Shown here: positions 26,201-39,600 of the stretch, one piece after another
How the letters are laid out: every line of letters begins with the position of its first letter
Position numbering within the stretch: the stretch's first letter is position 1
Assembly: GCF_009870125.1 (NCBI RefSeq)
Contig: NC_046680.1
Span: 21,285,501-21,349,500, forward strand
Direction of reading: 5' to 3'
Length of the DNA stretch: 64,000 nucleotides
DNA from: Drosophila pseudoobscura
Taxonomy: Eukaryota > Arthropoda > Insecta > Diptera > Drosophilidae
Made by a program: the position numbers and the translations under genes
The notes under the pieces: model-generated
What the model saw: the letters and a program-made list of their open reading frames with translations, nothing else
Databases searched by the model: none
Told to the model about the DNA's origin: nothing

Positions 26201-29200
26201 CTCTGGAAAGTATCTGATGAAAATCAGAATCAGCAGAAAATTCATTTTATTTCGATACCTTCGAGTGGCGAAATGTGCCACTATATGGCTACAGTGACGT
26301 CACAAGTGGTACTGATCGAACATGAATTCGCATTTCATGGAAAATATTACTCAATATTTGTAGCACTTTCGTTTTGATCCCCACGAAAAATCAGCAAACT
26401 ATAGTTTACGAAAGAAAAACGGAAGGAAACCCCCATGCAAAACAAAAGTTTGGCATTCTAAACAAATCGCTGAGAATTCAGAAGAAATCGAATGAGTTGA
26501 ACGCATAGATAAATCGGATACATTATGTCCCCCCGGGGAGTGTACACCCGGAGAGTGGGGCACGGCCTTCCGCCATTACTGGATCCCTTCATTCTCTTTT
26601 ATTAAGGAAATTTATTGCTTTGATTTAGTGAAATATGTTATGTAAACTGCTTGAATGTATTAAAAGTTGTTCATGAACGAAGAAATTAAATTGTTATTGG
26701 TAACGTCTCTAATTTGAATTCGTTGCACGTCACTTTTTTCCATGCGCTCTCTGTGGGACGAAATAACTTAAGTGGCGCCACTTGAAAATGTATTGTTGAT
26801 GTGCGCGCAACAGGTTTTATATCAACCAGAAGAGTGTATAGCAGGCAACCACCTTTATTGTTGCCATAGCAGACTGGTATATTACTTTCATGACAGCCAG
26901 GCCAAATAGTTTCATAGCAACCAACTTTAATGGTTTTATAGCTGCCTGCTTTGACAGTCTAATATCATGAGATTGTGGTATTTGGTTCTGTTTTTTTTTG
27001 TTAAAGGAGTTATATTTGAATATATAGAGTAATTTCAAAAGTATTCCTTATTACGAAATATTTCCACAAAATTCGGACGCTGAGCGAATAAGAGGACAAA
27101 ATTTTACTTTTATATTCAGAGAGAGAATATTTAGAGAGACAGGAATTCATATATTCACAATTCACATAAAGCCAAACAGCTGTTGTGGCAACCAACCAAA
27201 AATATAGACAATATATATAAACAATTTGAAGATTTTGAGTCTTCCACATGCTCTCAGCAGTGCGATACCAGACGTGGTCGAGTCTCTGCGGCCAGTGTAC
27301 GAGAAAAGTGACGATTCTAGAACATCTATCATCCGTATAGATACATTCTTATATGTATATGTACCTAGAAAAGATATCGAGCAATTCCAAATTAATTTAC
27401 AGTTGCAGCAATTTCCGTTACGCGGATCAAGTGTACACAAACGATCCGTTGAGGCACTATAAAAAGAAATTGCACCCCGAAAGTGATATAATTACATCGA
27501 GAAATTCGTTTTGCTTTGGATGGGGAAAATGAAAATATGAACCAGTTATAAATAGACGACATGAGCCAGAGCTAACCCAAAGATAGAACGAGAAAGTAGC
27601 ACACTGGACATGGATATGGACTCGGCGCAGGCAGCCGCAGCATCTGTCGAGGCCAGGCAGCACCAGCGCCACCGTCGCCGCTTGGGACGCAGCCAGCGCG
27701 AGCAGACACCCATTACACAGCACCAGCGGATGGGGGAGGGAGAGCGGGAGGATGATGGTCCTGGTCCTGATCCTGATCCCTCACCGCAGATGGTGCGCAT
27801 GCAGATACGTCCGCCGGGCACTCTGTCCGCACACGAGAGCAAGATCCTGCGTCGGAGGGACAAGACATTTGCCAGTGCCGCGAGCAGAAGCCAATCGCAG
27901 CCCCGCGAGGCAGAAAAGCTGAGCAGTCCGGACGCCGTGCAGCTTATCAAGCATCGCAGCCTGTCCTCGCCCCGCCACAAGGAGGAGTCCAGCGAGAGCG
28001 AGCTGACCACGGGCAGCTCCTACACCCCCATAGCAATCCCGCAGCCGAGCCCCGTCAGTGGTGGCCACAACGACACGCTCAGCCGACTGGAGCAGAACTT
28101 GCAACGGTTCGAGGACGAGCGCAGGCGCTTCGAGGCCGAGAAAAGGCTCTTCGAGCGAGAGAAGCGAGAGCACAAGCAGCGCCATCGCCAGCAGCTGGAC
28201 AACGAGGAGCGGAAGAGACTGCTCCAAAACTACCGCAAGCTCAGCGATCGCATCCAGCTGCCACAGGACGAGGAAGAGCGTCGCCGGCTCATCCACAGTC
28301 TGCGCCTGCAGCGGCACGAGACGCCAAAGGTACGCAGTCGGAACCGTAGCAGCGGCTATGAGGAATCCTCCACGCAGTTCAGCTCTTCCGAAGCGGACGC
28401 GGTAGAGGAGATACCCACGCGAAGGCCCATAAAGCCGCCACAGAGCTATGTGGCTGCGCCCATTCGAGGAGCTCCACCTCCGCCACCGTCAGCCCTCCCA
28501 AAACCGGAGGATCGTCGTACCGTCAGTCGAAACAACTCCCTGTCGCCGGTGCGACCTCAACGGCGCTCCAAGACCCCCGAGCAGCGGGCGGAGATCAGTC
28601 GCAAGCACGAATATGTCGAAGTGGGGGAATCCCAGACAGACTCCTACAGGGCGCGACCCTCGGAGGCGGAACAACAGTCGGAGCTGATGCAGAAGTACAT
28701 GGAGGCGGCGGAGAGAGCGGCCAAGGCGGAGGCAGCCTTGGCCCAGACTCTGGCGGGGGAGGGAGTGCGAAGGAGTGCCAGCCTGCGTCTGGCCGAGCTC
28801 GAGCCGGGACGCAAGGTGGAGGGCAAACGCAGCTCCAGCCTTGAGAGGCCACTGAGATCCAAGCGATCCGCCAGCCTGGAAAGGGGCAAGGAAGCGGAAC
28901 AAATCGATGTCCCAACCAAATCGGATGAGCCCCCAGCAGAACCTGAACCAGAATTGTCCACAACCGAAGACACCATTTCGAAAGTGGAACCCAAGGCGAC
29001 GTTCCTGCAACGCCTGCGGAATCTGTTCAAGCGAAAGCAGAAGGTGGACAAAGTGGAAAGCAGTATCGTGAAAGATTCGGGTACAGAAGCGCTGCCCGAC
29101 AATATCATTTCCCGTCCATTTGTGACCCACTTCTGGCTGGAGGCACGGCACGAGTGGCGATGCCTCAAGATGGACTACCCGCGGCGCATGGAGGAGCTGC

Positions 29201-30784
29201 GATGCCTGCGAAACACCTGCATCTCGCACTGCATTTGCCTGGCCCTCCTGCTGGGCTTCGGTGGCCTTATGTTCCGCTACACGGAGGGGGCCTCCGAGAA
29301 CATCTACAAGTGCGAGGTGCGCAAGGTCAAGCGCGATTTCATCGACAACCTGTGGACCGTCAGCCACAACATGAGGTACTGAAACCACGGATCCTACCCT
29401 ATTCCTCCAGTGGTCCAGTGGTGAACCCTTTTGCTTTATCTTTGCCAGAGAGGATGACTGGAAGTCTATGGCCCGTCAGAAGCTGAGAAAATTCGAGGAT
29501 GAGCTGAATACCCTGGCCGAGATGGGACTGCGTCGGTATCCGGGCCAGAAGTCCTGGAACTTTGTCAATTGCTTTATCTTCTGTTGGACCGTAATCACGA
29601 CCATAGGTAACGGGGGTCCTCGGATGCGGGGGAATATCGCGATCCCTTCCTTGCAATCCTTTAATACCACATCTCCATAGAGAATTCTAGTATCTACATA
29701 TAGTAGTCTACCCAGATATGCATCTGAGATTATACAACTAATGTTCTTCTTTCGCTCTTCCGCAGGTTACGGCCACATAACACCCAAGACAAAGCTGGGA
29801 CGGTCCCTGACTATCATCTATGCGATCATCGGCATTCCCATGTTCCTGATCGTGTTGGCCGATCTGGGCAAGCTCTTCACGCGCTGCGTCAAGTTCCTGT
29901 GGGCCTATGTGCGCCGGGTGTACTACACTCGCTCCTGCCGCCGCATCCGGAAACAACAGCAGATCCGTGACGCGATGACCGGCTTCAATACGGTCTACGA
30001 CATGGCCATGCGGCGGCCTAGCATGTTCTTCGGCAAGTCGGCGGAGGAAGAGGCCGAGTCACAGGCGGATGCCGAGGCGGGCAGGTCTTTGGGCACATCG
30101 CACCCGGAGACACCCACATCGCCGTACCCGGAGACCTATGAAGTGGACGATGAGTTCAATCTGCCCGTTTCGGTGGCCTCCCTGCTGCTCATCTCCTACA
30201 TCCTGCTGGGCACTGCCGGCTACGTGATGCTGGAGTCCGACTGGGAATTGCTGGACTCTTTCTACTACGTCTTCATCTCAATGTCCACCATCGGCTTTGG
30301 CGACCTGGTGCCCAGCAATCCCTTCTATGTGATGGTCAGCATGATATACCTGATCTTCGGCTTGGCCCTCACCTCCATGTTCATCAACGTGGTGCAGATC
30401 AAGCTCAGCGATCACTTCAAACGGGCCAGCGCCAAGGTGGGGGCCACCATCGGCATGGGCATGGCCAGCGAGTTCGGTGACGAGGGCGGCAGTCAGCTGA
30501 AGACCCCCTCGGAGCTGGCATCGGTGCACGGCTCGCGACTGGACCGCATCGAGGAGGATGGCCAAGAGCAGTCGTTGACCCACCCAGCTCTGAATGGCTC
30601 TGGGGCCAGTCCTCCTCCCCTGACGTCCATCCTGCGGGTACCGCGCCCACTGTCGCCAATGGATTCGAATGGAAGCCAGGCTGCGGATGTGCCTCCGCCT
30701 CTGATGCCCAAACGTCAGGTGTCTGTGGAACCCCAGCCGCCAGCGGAGGGAGAAAAGAAGAAGAAGAAGCACAGGTTCTTCTAG
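23291..30784 (+). CDS. Two-pore-domain (TWIK/K2P) potassium channel, isoform A (upstream promoter)
   Basis: The exons are 23291-23702, 24435-24532, 24593-24749 and 29766-30784, giving 561 residues. The N-terminus is a Pro/Ser-rich cytosolic segment; TM1 is at about 115-138 (MFLIFVLALYSVGGALIFQ). A cap-type extracellular helix region follows, then pore loop 1 with the filter TTIGYG built across the junction at 24749/29766. The shared last exon adds TM2 (LTIIYAIIGIPMFLIVLADL), TM3 (VASLLLISYILLGTAGYVM), pore loop 2 with TIGFGD, TM4 (YLIFGLALTSMFINVVQI) and a long cytosolic tail ending KKKKKHRFF. K2P channels are dimers that carry background K+ current and set resting potential. The D. melanogaster counterpart may be CG43155, but I am not certain, so no symbol is given. 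All phases close; ATTAAA at 31003-31008 may be the polyadenylation signal. Confidence 0.88.
24750..27609 (+). other. K2P intron containing the second promoter region
   Basis: AT-rich intron of isoform A. The last few hundred bases (about 27200-27609) should contain the start site and leader of isoform B. A (GGTAGG) run follows the exon donor at 24757-24777. No other gene seen. Confidence 0.5.
27610..30784 (+). CDS. Two-pore-domain potassium channel, isoform B (internal promoter, long N-terminus)
   Basis: The exons are 27610-29375, 29449-29606 and 29766-30784, giving 980 residues. A cytosolic N-terminus of about 530 residues is rich in Arg/Glu/Ser with a predicted coiled coil (about 155-240) and poly-basic patches. 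It is followed by its own TM1 (CISHCICLALLLGFGGLMFRY), cap region and pore loop 1 ending TTIG. The donor after ATAG (phase 1) is equivalent to the one in isoform A, so both halves join the same exon at 29766 to complete TTIGYG. TM2, pore 2, TM4 and tail are identical to isoform A. The ATG is the first in a long open frame. What the long N-terminus binds is unknown; its composition suggests cytoskeletal or scaffold contact. Confidence 0.87.
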
Positions 30785-31130
30785 AACTATTTCTAAAAGT
30801 TCTGAGATCGTGAGAGTCGCCGGAACCGTGATCCCACGTTTTCTAATACTAGAAAACCTCATAAATGACAAGGAAAATTTGAATCGAAATAACACGTATG
30901 CTGTTCTGTGAGAGCAGTTATACATCACATTACATACACATTTTAATGAATTTGTTATTTAATTGTACTTCCCATCATTCTAGGCTAAGCTTAAAGTTAA
31001 AGATTAAAGATTATAGACAAATATTTCATATTTGCAATATTCGCATCAGCAAAAGTTGAGCCCCCTCCTAAATCCATTCGATTTTGGTTTTGGGGTTGCA
31101 AAAACATTCCCACTTTCGTTTGGTTCATTT

Positions 31131-32262
31131 TTATACCCGATACTCAAAATGAGTATTGGGGTATATTAGATTTGTGCTAAAAGTGGATGTGTGTAACGTC
31201 CAGAAGGAATCGTTTCCGACCCCATAAAGTATATATATTCTTGATCAGCATCAATAGCCGAGTCGATTGAGCCATGTCTGTCTGTCCGTCTGTCCGTCTG
31301 TCCGTCCGTCCGTCTGTCCGTCTGTCCGTCTGTCCGTCCCCTTCAGCGCCTAATGCTCAAAGACTATAAGAGCTAGAGCAACGATGTTTTGGATCCAGAC
31401 TTCTGTGATATGTCACTGCTCCAAAAATATTTCAAAACTTTGCCCCGCCCACTTCCGCCCCCACAAAGGGCGAAAATCTGTGGCATCCACAATTTTCAAG
31501 ATACGATAAAACCAAAAACGCAGAATCGTAGAGAATGACCATATCTTTTAGACTGCAGAATCTGAATTGGATCGTATCATTATTATAGCCAGCATCAAGA
31601 AAACAATTTCATTTTTTCTCGCCCTGTCTCTCTCTAACACACACGTAGCATAGGCGGCTTTCCTTAGAGTAAAACATTAGCGCCTAGATCTCAGAGACTA
31701 TAAAAGCTAGAGCAACCAAATTTGGTATCCACACTCCTAATATATCGGACCGAGACGAGTTTGTTTCAAAATTTTGCCACACCCCCTTCCGCCCCCGCAA
31801 AGGATGCAAGTCTGGGGATATTCACAAATCTCAGAGACTATTAAAGCTAGAGTAACCAAATTTGGAATCCGCTCTCCTCTTAGATCTCACTATAAAACGT
31901 ATATCTCAAAATTTCGCCCCACCCCCTTCCGCCCCCACAAAGGACGAAAATCTGTTGCATCCACAATATTGCAGATTTGAGAAAACTAAAAACGCAGAAT
32001 CATAGATAATGACCATATCTATCAGATCGCTGAATCTGGATCAGATCAGATAATTTTTGTAGCCAAAAGGAACAAATCAATTTGCATTGGCTACGCAGCG
32101 CCCGACGTCACGCTCAGACTGATTTCTGTCTCTCTCGCACGCACTCTTTGTCGTGTCGTTTAATATTAGCGGCGTCTGCCGGAGGAGAGCCATACTGACT
32201 TAGTATCGGGTATAACCGTAGAGTTGCGGTGTCCGCAGCAACTCACAACGTTCCCCCTCGTT
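31131..32262 (+). mobile_element. DINE-1/INE-1-like helentron, long copy
   Basis: The 5' end reads TTATACCCGATACTC and folds with GAGTATTGGG just inside, a subterminal inverted repeat. The diagnostic block CTTGATCAGCATCAATAGCC and GAGTCGATTGAGCCATGTC, followed by a TGTCCGTC microsatellite (31276-31340), is that of the DINE-1 family. The 3' end carries a hairpin (32221-32244, GAGTTGC-GG-tgt-CC-GCAGCAACTC) before GTTCCCCCTCGTT. No transposase is encoded; such elements are non-autonomous rolling-circle transposons. Three diverged internal blocks of about 130-150 bases lengthen this copy. The boundaries come from comparison with the second copy at 35264. Confidence 0.85.
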
Positions 32263-33603
32263 GTATACTGCTTGCGCGGTGGAAAACCTATCGTGTAAAA
32301 GCAGCTTAAATGCCAACTGCGATTAGAAGTCGTCGCAACTATTGGAGAGATGGCTGATCTTGCCTTCTCCCTCCTCCTGCATGTCGACTTACATGTGTTT
32401 GTGTGTCTGATAATCCAAATGCAATGTCTGCGAGCAGACAGAGACAGCATAAATCCAAGTGCAAGAAGAGCCTCCTGCACTCGCTCGCCAGCTGCACATC
32501 TGTCGGGCACGGCATGGTTGAAAGAGGAAGGAGAGGAGAGGAGGGAAGGATAGCAAAGGTGCCAGACAGAGAGCGAAGAGTACCAGACATGAAGAGAATG
32601 TCAAGGTATATAAAATATGAGGTATAGCAGTCTAGCATTCTAGTTTTCTTTTTGAGCCGACATCACAGACACACACACATTAACTAAAAAAATATATTCT
32701 ACCAAAAATAATTATATAAATTATTGTGTACTAAAACATTCATGATTGAGCGCTCTCCACGAGCTGGTTTACCTTCTAGATATTTTGCCTTGGCGAGAAC
32801 CATGAGGGTGAGAAAGCAGCACAGGAAACGTTGAGCAGAGAGCCGTTTCGTTTCGTCCTCGTCCTCGCTCTCGCAAACGACAGCACAACAGAAACCACAG
32901 CGACAGCGCTCGTCGTTTGGCATCGTTCGGGCTTACTTTCGTTTCCATTTGTTAGCGTTTTGGCTGTTGAAATCGTCGTCATTCCGAAATCAACAACGGC
33001 ACGGTATACTTCTTCGTCCGGGCACTACCAAAAGAGGCGCCAAAATTTTACGTTTCAATGCAGACGACACACATCACACTCTCACACGGAAAATTGGCAA
33101 CACGCGAAAAGTGCACAGAACGCGAAGGTGCGATAACAAAATTGAGCATTAGCATCAAAGGTATATTAGAAATCGAAAGCAAACGAAGGCGGAAGCAACA
33201 CGAAGAGAAGAACATAAATTGATCGTGACAAGAGCGAGAGAGAGAGAAGTGCAAGAACAGCTGGTCTGCACGCTTCGGGGTTGTGTTTTTTGTCGCGTGT
33301 GCCGTCGCCGGGAGAACCACACTACAAATACAACTGAAACTACAGCTACAAGGCGAACCAGGTGTGCGGGTCTGGGTGAGCGCCTGATTCTTTTCACGTT
33401 TTTGCATGCTCTGGCGGCACTCTGCCAGATGCAATCCCCTTCGCCGTCGACCCCCGTTTCGGTTTTTGTTTTGCTACATTCGTTCACACAGGAATACACA
33501 CACATATCGCGATATATATCGCGTCGCTAACTGATAACCAACACAAAAGTGGAGAAAGGAAGGAAGAGTGTTACTGTAGATCCAGAAAAAGCAAAGCTGC
33601 AAG
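32263..33603 (+). other. king tubby upstream region and 5' UTR
   Basis: Contains a TATA-like TATATAAAA at 32607-32615, a GA-repeat (GAGCGAGAGAGAGAGAAG at 33232-33249) that could bind GAGA factor, and A-rich leader-like sequence up to the ATG at 33604. Which site starts transcription cannot be told from sequence alone. Confidence 0.4.
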
Positions 33604-36600
33604 ATGTCCGCAATTAGCAGTCGCAATCAGAAAATGGAACAACAGGTTGGTGTGCCGAGAATCATGGAATTTTCCTATATTTAGCAAGTAATAATTGCAA
33701 GTGAATAGGCTGCCGTTATATCCCCGTCTGTACAAAGTCCAAGTACGAAGTATATGGTTCATAAATAGATATGTACCTCTTAGATCTATTTGGATACACT
33801 CTTCTACTTGCCTCTGCATGCAAGAACTGAACCACCAATCAGCCAGATGTTTGTTATTATCCCGATCGAAAGTGGAAAACTTTTCTCTCTTGTGGTAGGT
33901 GAGGGAATCGCCAGCCGTTTCGGTATAGCCGCCAAGCCGCTCCGATTTATTTCATATTATTTTGTAAATTTATCGCCCTTGAAGCCTCCACAGCTCGAAG
34001 AGTTGCCACGATGTTATAGCGTGCAACCGGTCGAGACCGATGATGAAATCCCCACTCAGGTAAAAGCTGGTCAGACCATCCTGACGCCTCTGAATAACCA
34101 TACAGCCCACGCCGGCCGATGCGTGGTCCCGATCAGGCAGGATTTGGGATAAGTTCTATCAAAGTCTATATAATATTGTATAATCTTTGGTTCTATGCTC
34201 TACGCGGGTATAGAGAATACGCATCGAAGGAGCTATTCCCAAAACGTTCTTATATGTACATATGTTCATGTTGATACGTACTCAATCAAAAGCTTATCAA
34301 CTGCTGAAAGAAAGGCCTCCGTCGATTTGACTTCCTGCTTAGGTCGAGCTTAATCCGATACATAATCCGATAAAATGTACATATGTATCTAGTATAGATG
34401 TGTTACCCTGGGTGAAGCGGTACTCGAAGAGTATAGGGCGCATTTCTATTACGATGTAAATACCGTGCTCCATAGAACGATGGACCAACTAAAAATCCTC
34501 TTCAAACAACCCCTTCCTCAACATCCTCGCTCTTCAGAGTGAATCATCAATTGGATGGGAAAGTTGAAATTTTCATTGATACATTTTGGCAGCGCAAAGA
34601 CCCCCCACTCATCACATCCCAGGCATTGTCCACTTTTCGTCCACAACTCTGGCCATTTAAGGCCCCGAGTGTTTCAATGGCCATTGTCGAGGTGTTTTGT
34701 TGTGACGTGTGCTGCCTGGCCACCTGGCCCGTCTGTTGCCTGGGCAACGGCGTCCAAATAAATCGAAACTCACCGAAACCTCTACGAGTAAAGCCTTTGA
34801 GCGGCTCGCTCCACCGCCAGGCCACCCGAGTGCCGTCCTTTCTGGGTATTGCTGCATTTGCTGCAGCTCAATACGACGGCTGTCATTGGCCCTAATTATG
34901 TTGGGTGGCAAGGCGCTGGAGAGGCAAGAGCTCCGCAAAGAATCGCCTAGAACACCAGCAAGCACGCCCGCCCCCACACAGACATAAATCGAATCGTTGC
35001 CAAGTGTTTGGTTGGTTCGATTTTCCACTTGGGGGCTGAGATTGCTTATAAAATATGTATCAGCTGTTCACGGCTGCTTAATGCAATGACATCACGAAGA
35101 CATAATCGTACAACAATTACAAGTCATTTCAGCTCCAAATGAAATTACGCGGAGAAAATGTTCGGTTCTTCTTTTTGGATATTAAGATATCAAAAAACAG
35201 AGAAAGGGAAGGAGACAATGATCGAAAAGGAAAACTTGATGGGGAAGCTAAAGCAGATTTAAAAACGAGGGGGAACGTTGTGAGTTGCTGCGGAGACCGC
35301 AACTCTACATTTATACCCGATACTTAGTCAGCATGGCTGATTTTAAAATATACATTTTATAGTGAGATCTAACAGGAGTGTGGATACCCAATCTGGTTAC
35401 TCTTGCCTTATTAGTCTCTGAGATCTGGGGATGTAACGATTTTCGTCCCTTGCGGCGGTGGAGAGGGGTGTGGTGAAATTTTGATATAAACAGAGCGATA
35501 GAGCAGGAAATTGTATGCTTGATTCAGGCTATTATAATTATACGATCTGGTTCAGATTATGCAGTCTGGAGATATTCTTATGCATACAATAAGAAGCTAA
35601 TATAATAATTATTCAATAAAAATGAAGAATAATTATAGAATAAAAATCAAAAATAATAATTATATAATAAATGTTTTGATCCAAAAATAATAGTTATTCA
35701 ATAAAAATCAGGAATAATAATTATTCAATAAAAATCAAAAATGTCGTTGCTCTAGCTCTTATAGTCTTTGAAGCGCTCATAGGGACGGACAGACAAGGCT
35801 CAATCGACTCGGCTATTGATGCTGATCAAGAATATAATACTTTATGTGGTCGGAAACGATTCCTTCAGGACGTTACACACACATCCACTTTCACCACAAA
35901 TCTAGTATCGGGTATAACAAAACTCTATTGCCGGGCTGTGTACGAATACAGATCTGCTTTCACACCTCTAATAATTCACACGCCTTAATATTAAGCATAT
36001 TTTATGCATGCTAGAGCTAAAGTAAACCCCCAAATTTATAGGTGCAATAAAAAGTGGAAAACGCACAGAGTGGAGCCAATTTGCACTTGGAATGCGATGG
36101 TATACTCGTAAATCAACACGAAGATGCACGGGTATGTACGTATGTGTGGCACTCAACTGCTTTAAGCGGTGGCTAAATATACACAAAGGATTAATAAAGC
36201 CTTTGGCCGGGACTACTCCCGAAAACAAAACGTGACCCCTCGCCGCACACGGTTGTTTGTGTCCTGTGTAACCAGGGGCAACTGTCACAACAAGCCCTCA
36301 GAAGGGGATACACAGGACACGGGCCGAGAGACAGACAGAGAGAACTAGAAATACATATATGTATAAACAATATTTGGTATTGTTTTCATGTCTGCTGTTG
36401 TCCCATGGAATGTCATTACGATGGTGGCGGGGGGGGTATAAAATCGATGGTTACTGGAGCTCTGACTCTGTCGTGGTAAAGCGGAGTGATAAGTCACTGG
36501 ATGGTTTGCCACATGTGAACATAATTCACCCCAGCGCAAGGACCACTCTATTGTTCCGCGAACTGTTCCGAGCTGTGCCTCACACGAAATCCCCATCAAA

Positions 36601-39600
36601 CACGAGGAGTCCCAAAAACAACGGAAATGACGCATCGCACCTTCACTTTCTCCGTTTTTGTGGCTGTGTGTGTGTGGGGGCGTGGGTGTGGGTGTTAACT
36701 GGCTTTCTTGGCCTTCTTGGCTTTTACCTTTTGGCGGTTTCAGGCCAGGCCTGTAATTTGTGCTCTGTTGCTTCGGGCCCCAGGCCGAGGTTCTTGACCC
36801 AATCGTGGGGACGGAAAATGCTGGTGGAGTAGAGAGTTCTGTCGGCTCGTCGAATGGAACCAGACGACTGACTAATCGAATGCCAGCCATCAAAGTTGGG
36901 GGCTTCAAATATTTAATATGCCCAATGCCGAAAGGCACTTAAGCCTGTTCTTAGCAACTGATTCAAAGGTGGAGAAAAAATACTTTCCCTGGATTGAAGT
37001 ACTTTTCAAGATATTCGCAACTATTTGATGAACAATTCCGTGGTTTCTCTTTGACTAAAGTCCGGGAAAACGATGAGCAGTTGGTGGTGTGATGGAGGCT
37101 TAGCAGCAGCTCAAAGAAAACCCCCCCGGGACACATGCGGAAAGCGCCAAAAGATGACTTTCTTTGGCAACTCTTCGCACCTAAGCGCCTCGAATCCCCG
37201 GACGTCTTTCCGCTGAAAATCTCACAGAAATCAACAGGCAGGGCAGGGAATAAACTGCGATGCGAGTGCTGCGAGTGCGAGAAAAGTTACGTGAATGAGC
37301 GGAAACTACCTAATGGGAAAACTGCACACAGAGGAGAAGTCTCGGGCAGCTCCTTGCCCAAAAAGCAATTCATTTTCAATTAGAGCTCACAATTTCTGTA
37401 CGTACTAATACCTAGCAATCAATTTTCTGGCTAAAAGCTTTGTCCCCATCTCTGGGTTGGGCTGGAGCTCGTCTCCTGTTTCAGTTTACGGGTACGCGTC
37501 CTGCGTCTGCTTCTGACACTTTTCGTTTGGCTTTAACTACACTTGGCAGTCGGCAGTCGGCAGTTGGCAGTCGACAGTCGGCAGCTGGCAGCTTAAGAGC
37601 TCAACTGCACTCTCAAATGGCAGGCTCACATCTCGCTCCGGCAACTGGAAACTTTCGGTCAAGCTGCACGAGAGCAGCCCATCAGAAGCACTCCACAGAG
37701 GGAGATAACTTTTAGGGGGAAAATATGGGAGTGACGCCATAAACACTATTGCGACATTTTTCTGTACACCAAAGTGCGAGAGGGGAAAGTGCGAGGGCGA
37801 CCGCATTTCCATTGCAGATTTTATTAATTGCCGTTTCCCTGCGAGACGCGCTGCCAACTTGATTCAATTTATCAGGCACAAAAGCCCGGCCAGGCCCCAA
37901 CGCCAGGAAAAGTTTTGCATATGCAGCCCGGGGGCGAGGGCCCTGCAGGACTAGGAACCGTCACTAGGAGCGGGGCTGCTGCAAATTAATTACAACTTTG
38001 GGAATTGGTACTGTTTCTACACGTTGCAAGGCTCCAACTTTCGGCATAAATTTCTCTATCTCCACTCTTGTGGAAAAATATGAATAAATCGTGTTAAAAT
38101 GGGAATCTTTCGACAAGGGTTTGTCATCCGTGTGGGCTCACCCATCCATCGGTTCCCCCACACTGTTGGACGGCAATTAGCAACGATGGGAATTTAGCAA
38201 TTTATTGCAGGAAATTCCAGAGCAAAAGTATGTGAAATTGCAGTTCTTGAATCGACTTTTCATATGCGGTTTGGCTGCAGCTGACAGCCAGCTTCCATCA
38301 CTGATTGAGTGGTTGCTCGGTCGGTGGTTGCGGTGACTCTGTGGTTAAGCCATTGACGGAAACCCACAGAGCAGTCTGTGCAGAAAGTGACATTCACTTC
38401 GTTTCAATCCAATCCCGGCTTAAGCCGTTTGTCTGCTCTGCAAATTAACAAGGTCGTTAGTCGGTTAGTCGGGCAGTCGGGTTGGAGCTCGACCACTCGA
38501 GTATTTGTATTCAGCCATGGATTTCGGAGCCAATTACGGTGCGGGACACCTGCCAGGACACGTGCCTGCCCAATGCTGTTGCTTTCCATTAATTTATGTG
38601 TCTCTCTGAATTGTTTATGACCCGTCCGGTCCGCTCTAATATTAATGCAAATTCCATTTGGCCAACACCCCGCCGGCTGTTTGTATTTGTTTTTGTCTTT
38701 TTCAAATTGGATACTAATTAAAATTAAATAAAGGCAGAGTGCGGACAGGATTAAGGATTTCCATTTCGATAAACCAATGAACGTTAATTGCAAAAATTAA
38801 TATGTCGAACACTGGCTGGAATCCGATAGTGCAATTGTGTGGGGGCCTGCATGGAAATGGCCCAGAGAGGCTATAGACTATAGAGTCGTCAACTGAACTG
38901 AATTGGGAAAGTGGCCTTAATAAAAATAACGTTATTTAATATCACTCATACGTCATGTGGCCCACGGGGAATGCTTGTCGCCGTCGCCGCGACTTACTTT
39001 GCTTTATTACAAAATCATATCCTTCCCTCTTCCGGGACCCTCCCCTCTGCTCTGGGTGGCACTTGGGGGCCGCCACTCAACTGAGATTTTCACATTTTCC
39101 TGCGTTTTTCCTGCGCCCTGTGCTCCGTGCTCTGCTGTCTGCGCTCTGTCTTCTGCTTTATGCTGCTTTCTGTTGTCGCACGAAATGAAAATGTCCGAAA
39201 GGACCTTAATAGTCAGATTATTTCTGGCTGCCATCTTGCACAAGTCGTCAGTTTTACGACACTGTGCCTTTTTTTGTGTAACTTTCAAAGATTGAGATTC
39301 GGAGAAGTAAGGACCTTGGCGTCACTTCAATTTGCATATAAATCGTGCATTTAAAGAGACAAAACTAAGCCAAACTAAACATTCACACAATATATGTTCG
39401 GTTCTGTTCTGTTCTGTTTCAATATTTATGGCAATCTCCGACCTTTCCCGCATTGCCAGCCGCAAGGCACGTGTTATTCCTTCCTTTCTCCAGCTGTCAC
39501 CAGCAAATATCTGTATTTATTTAACTTGATTCGCATTTGTTTATCGAAATTAATTGTGAAAAGCAAAGTTTTCGACTGCCTCAATGCCAATGCGCTCACC

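Noticed and set aside
28489-29388. 299-codon minus-strand frame
   Set aside because: Antisense to the isoform B K2P exon, with low-complexity Leu/Arg content and no domain.
36345-36938. 197-codon minus frame in the ktub intron
   Set aside because: No domain, no splice context, composition of simple repeats.
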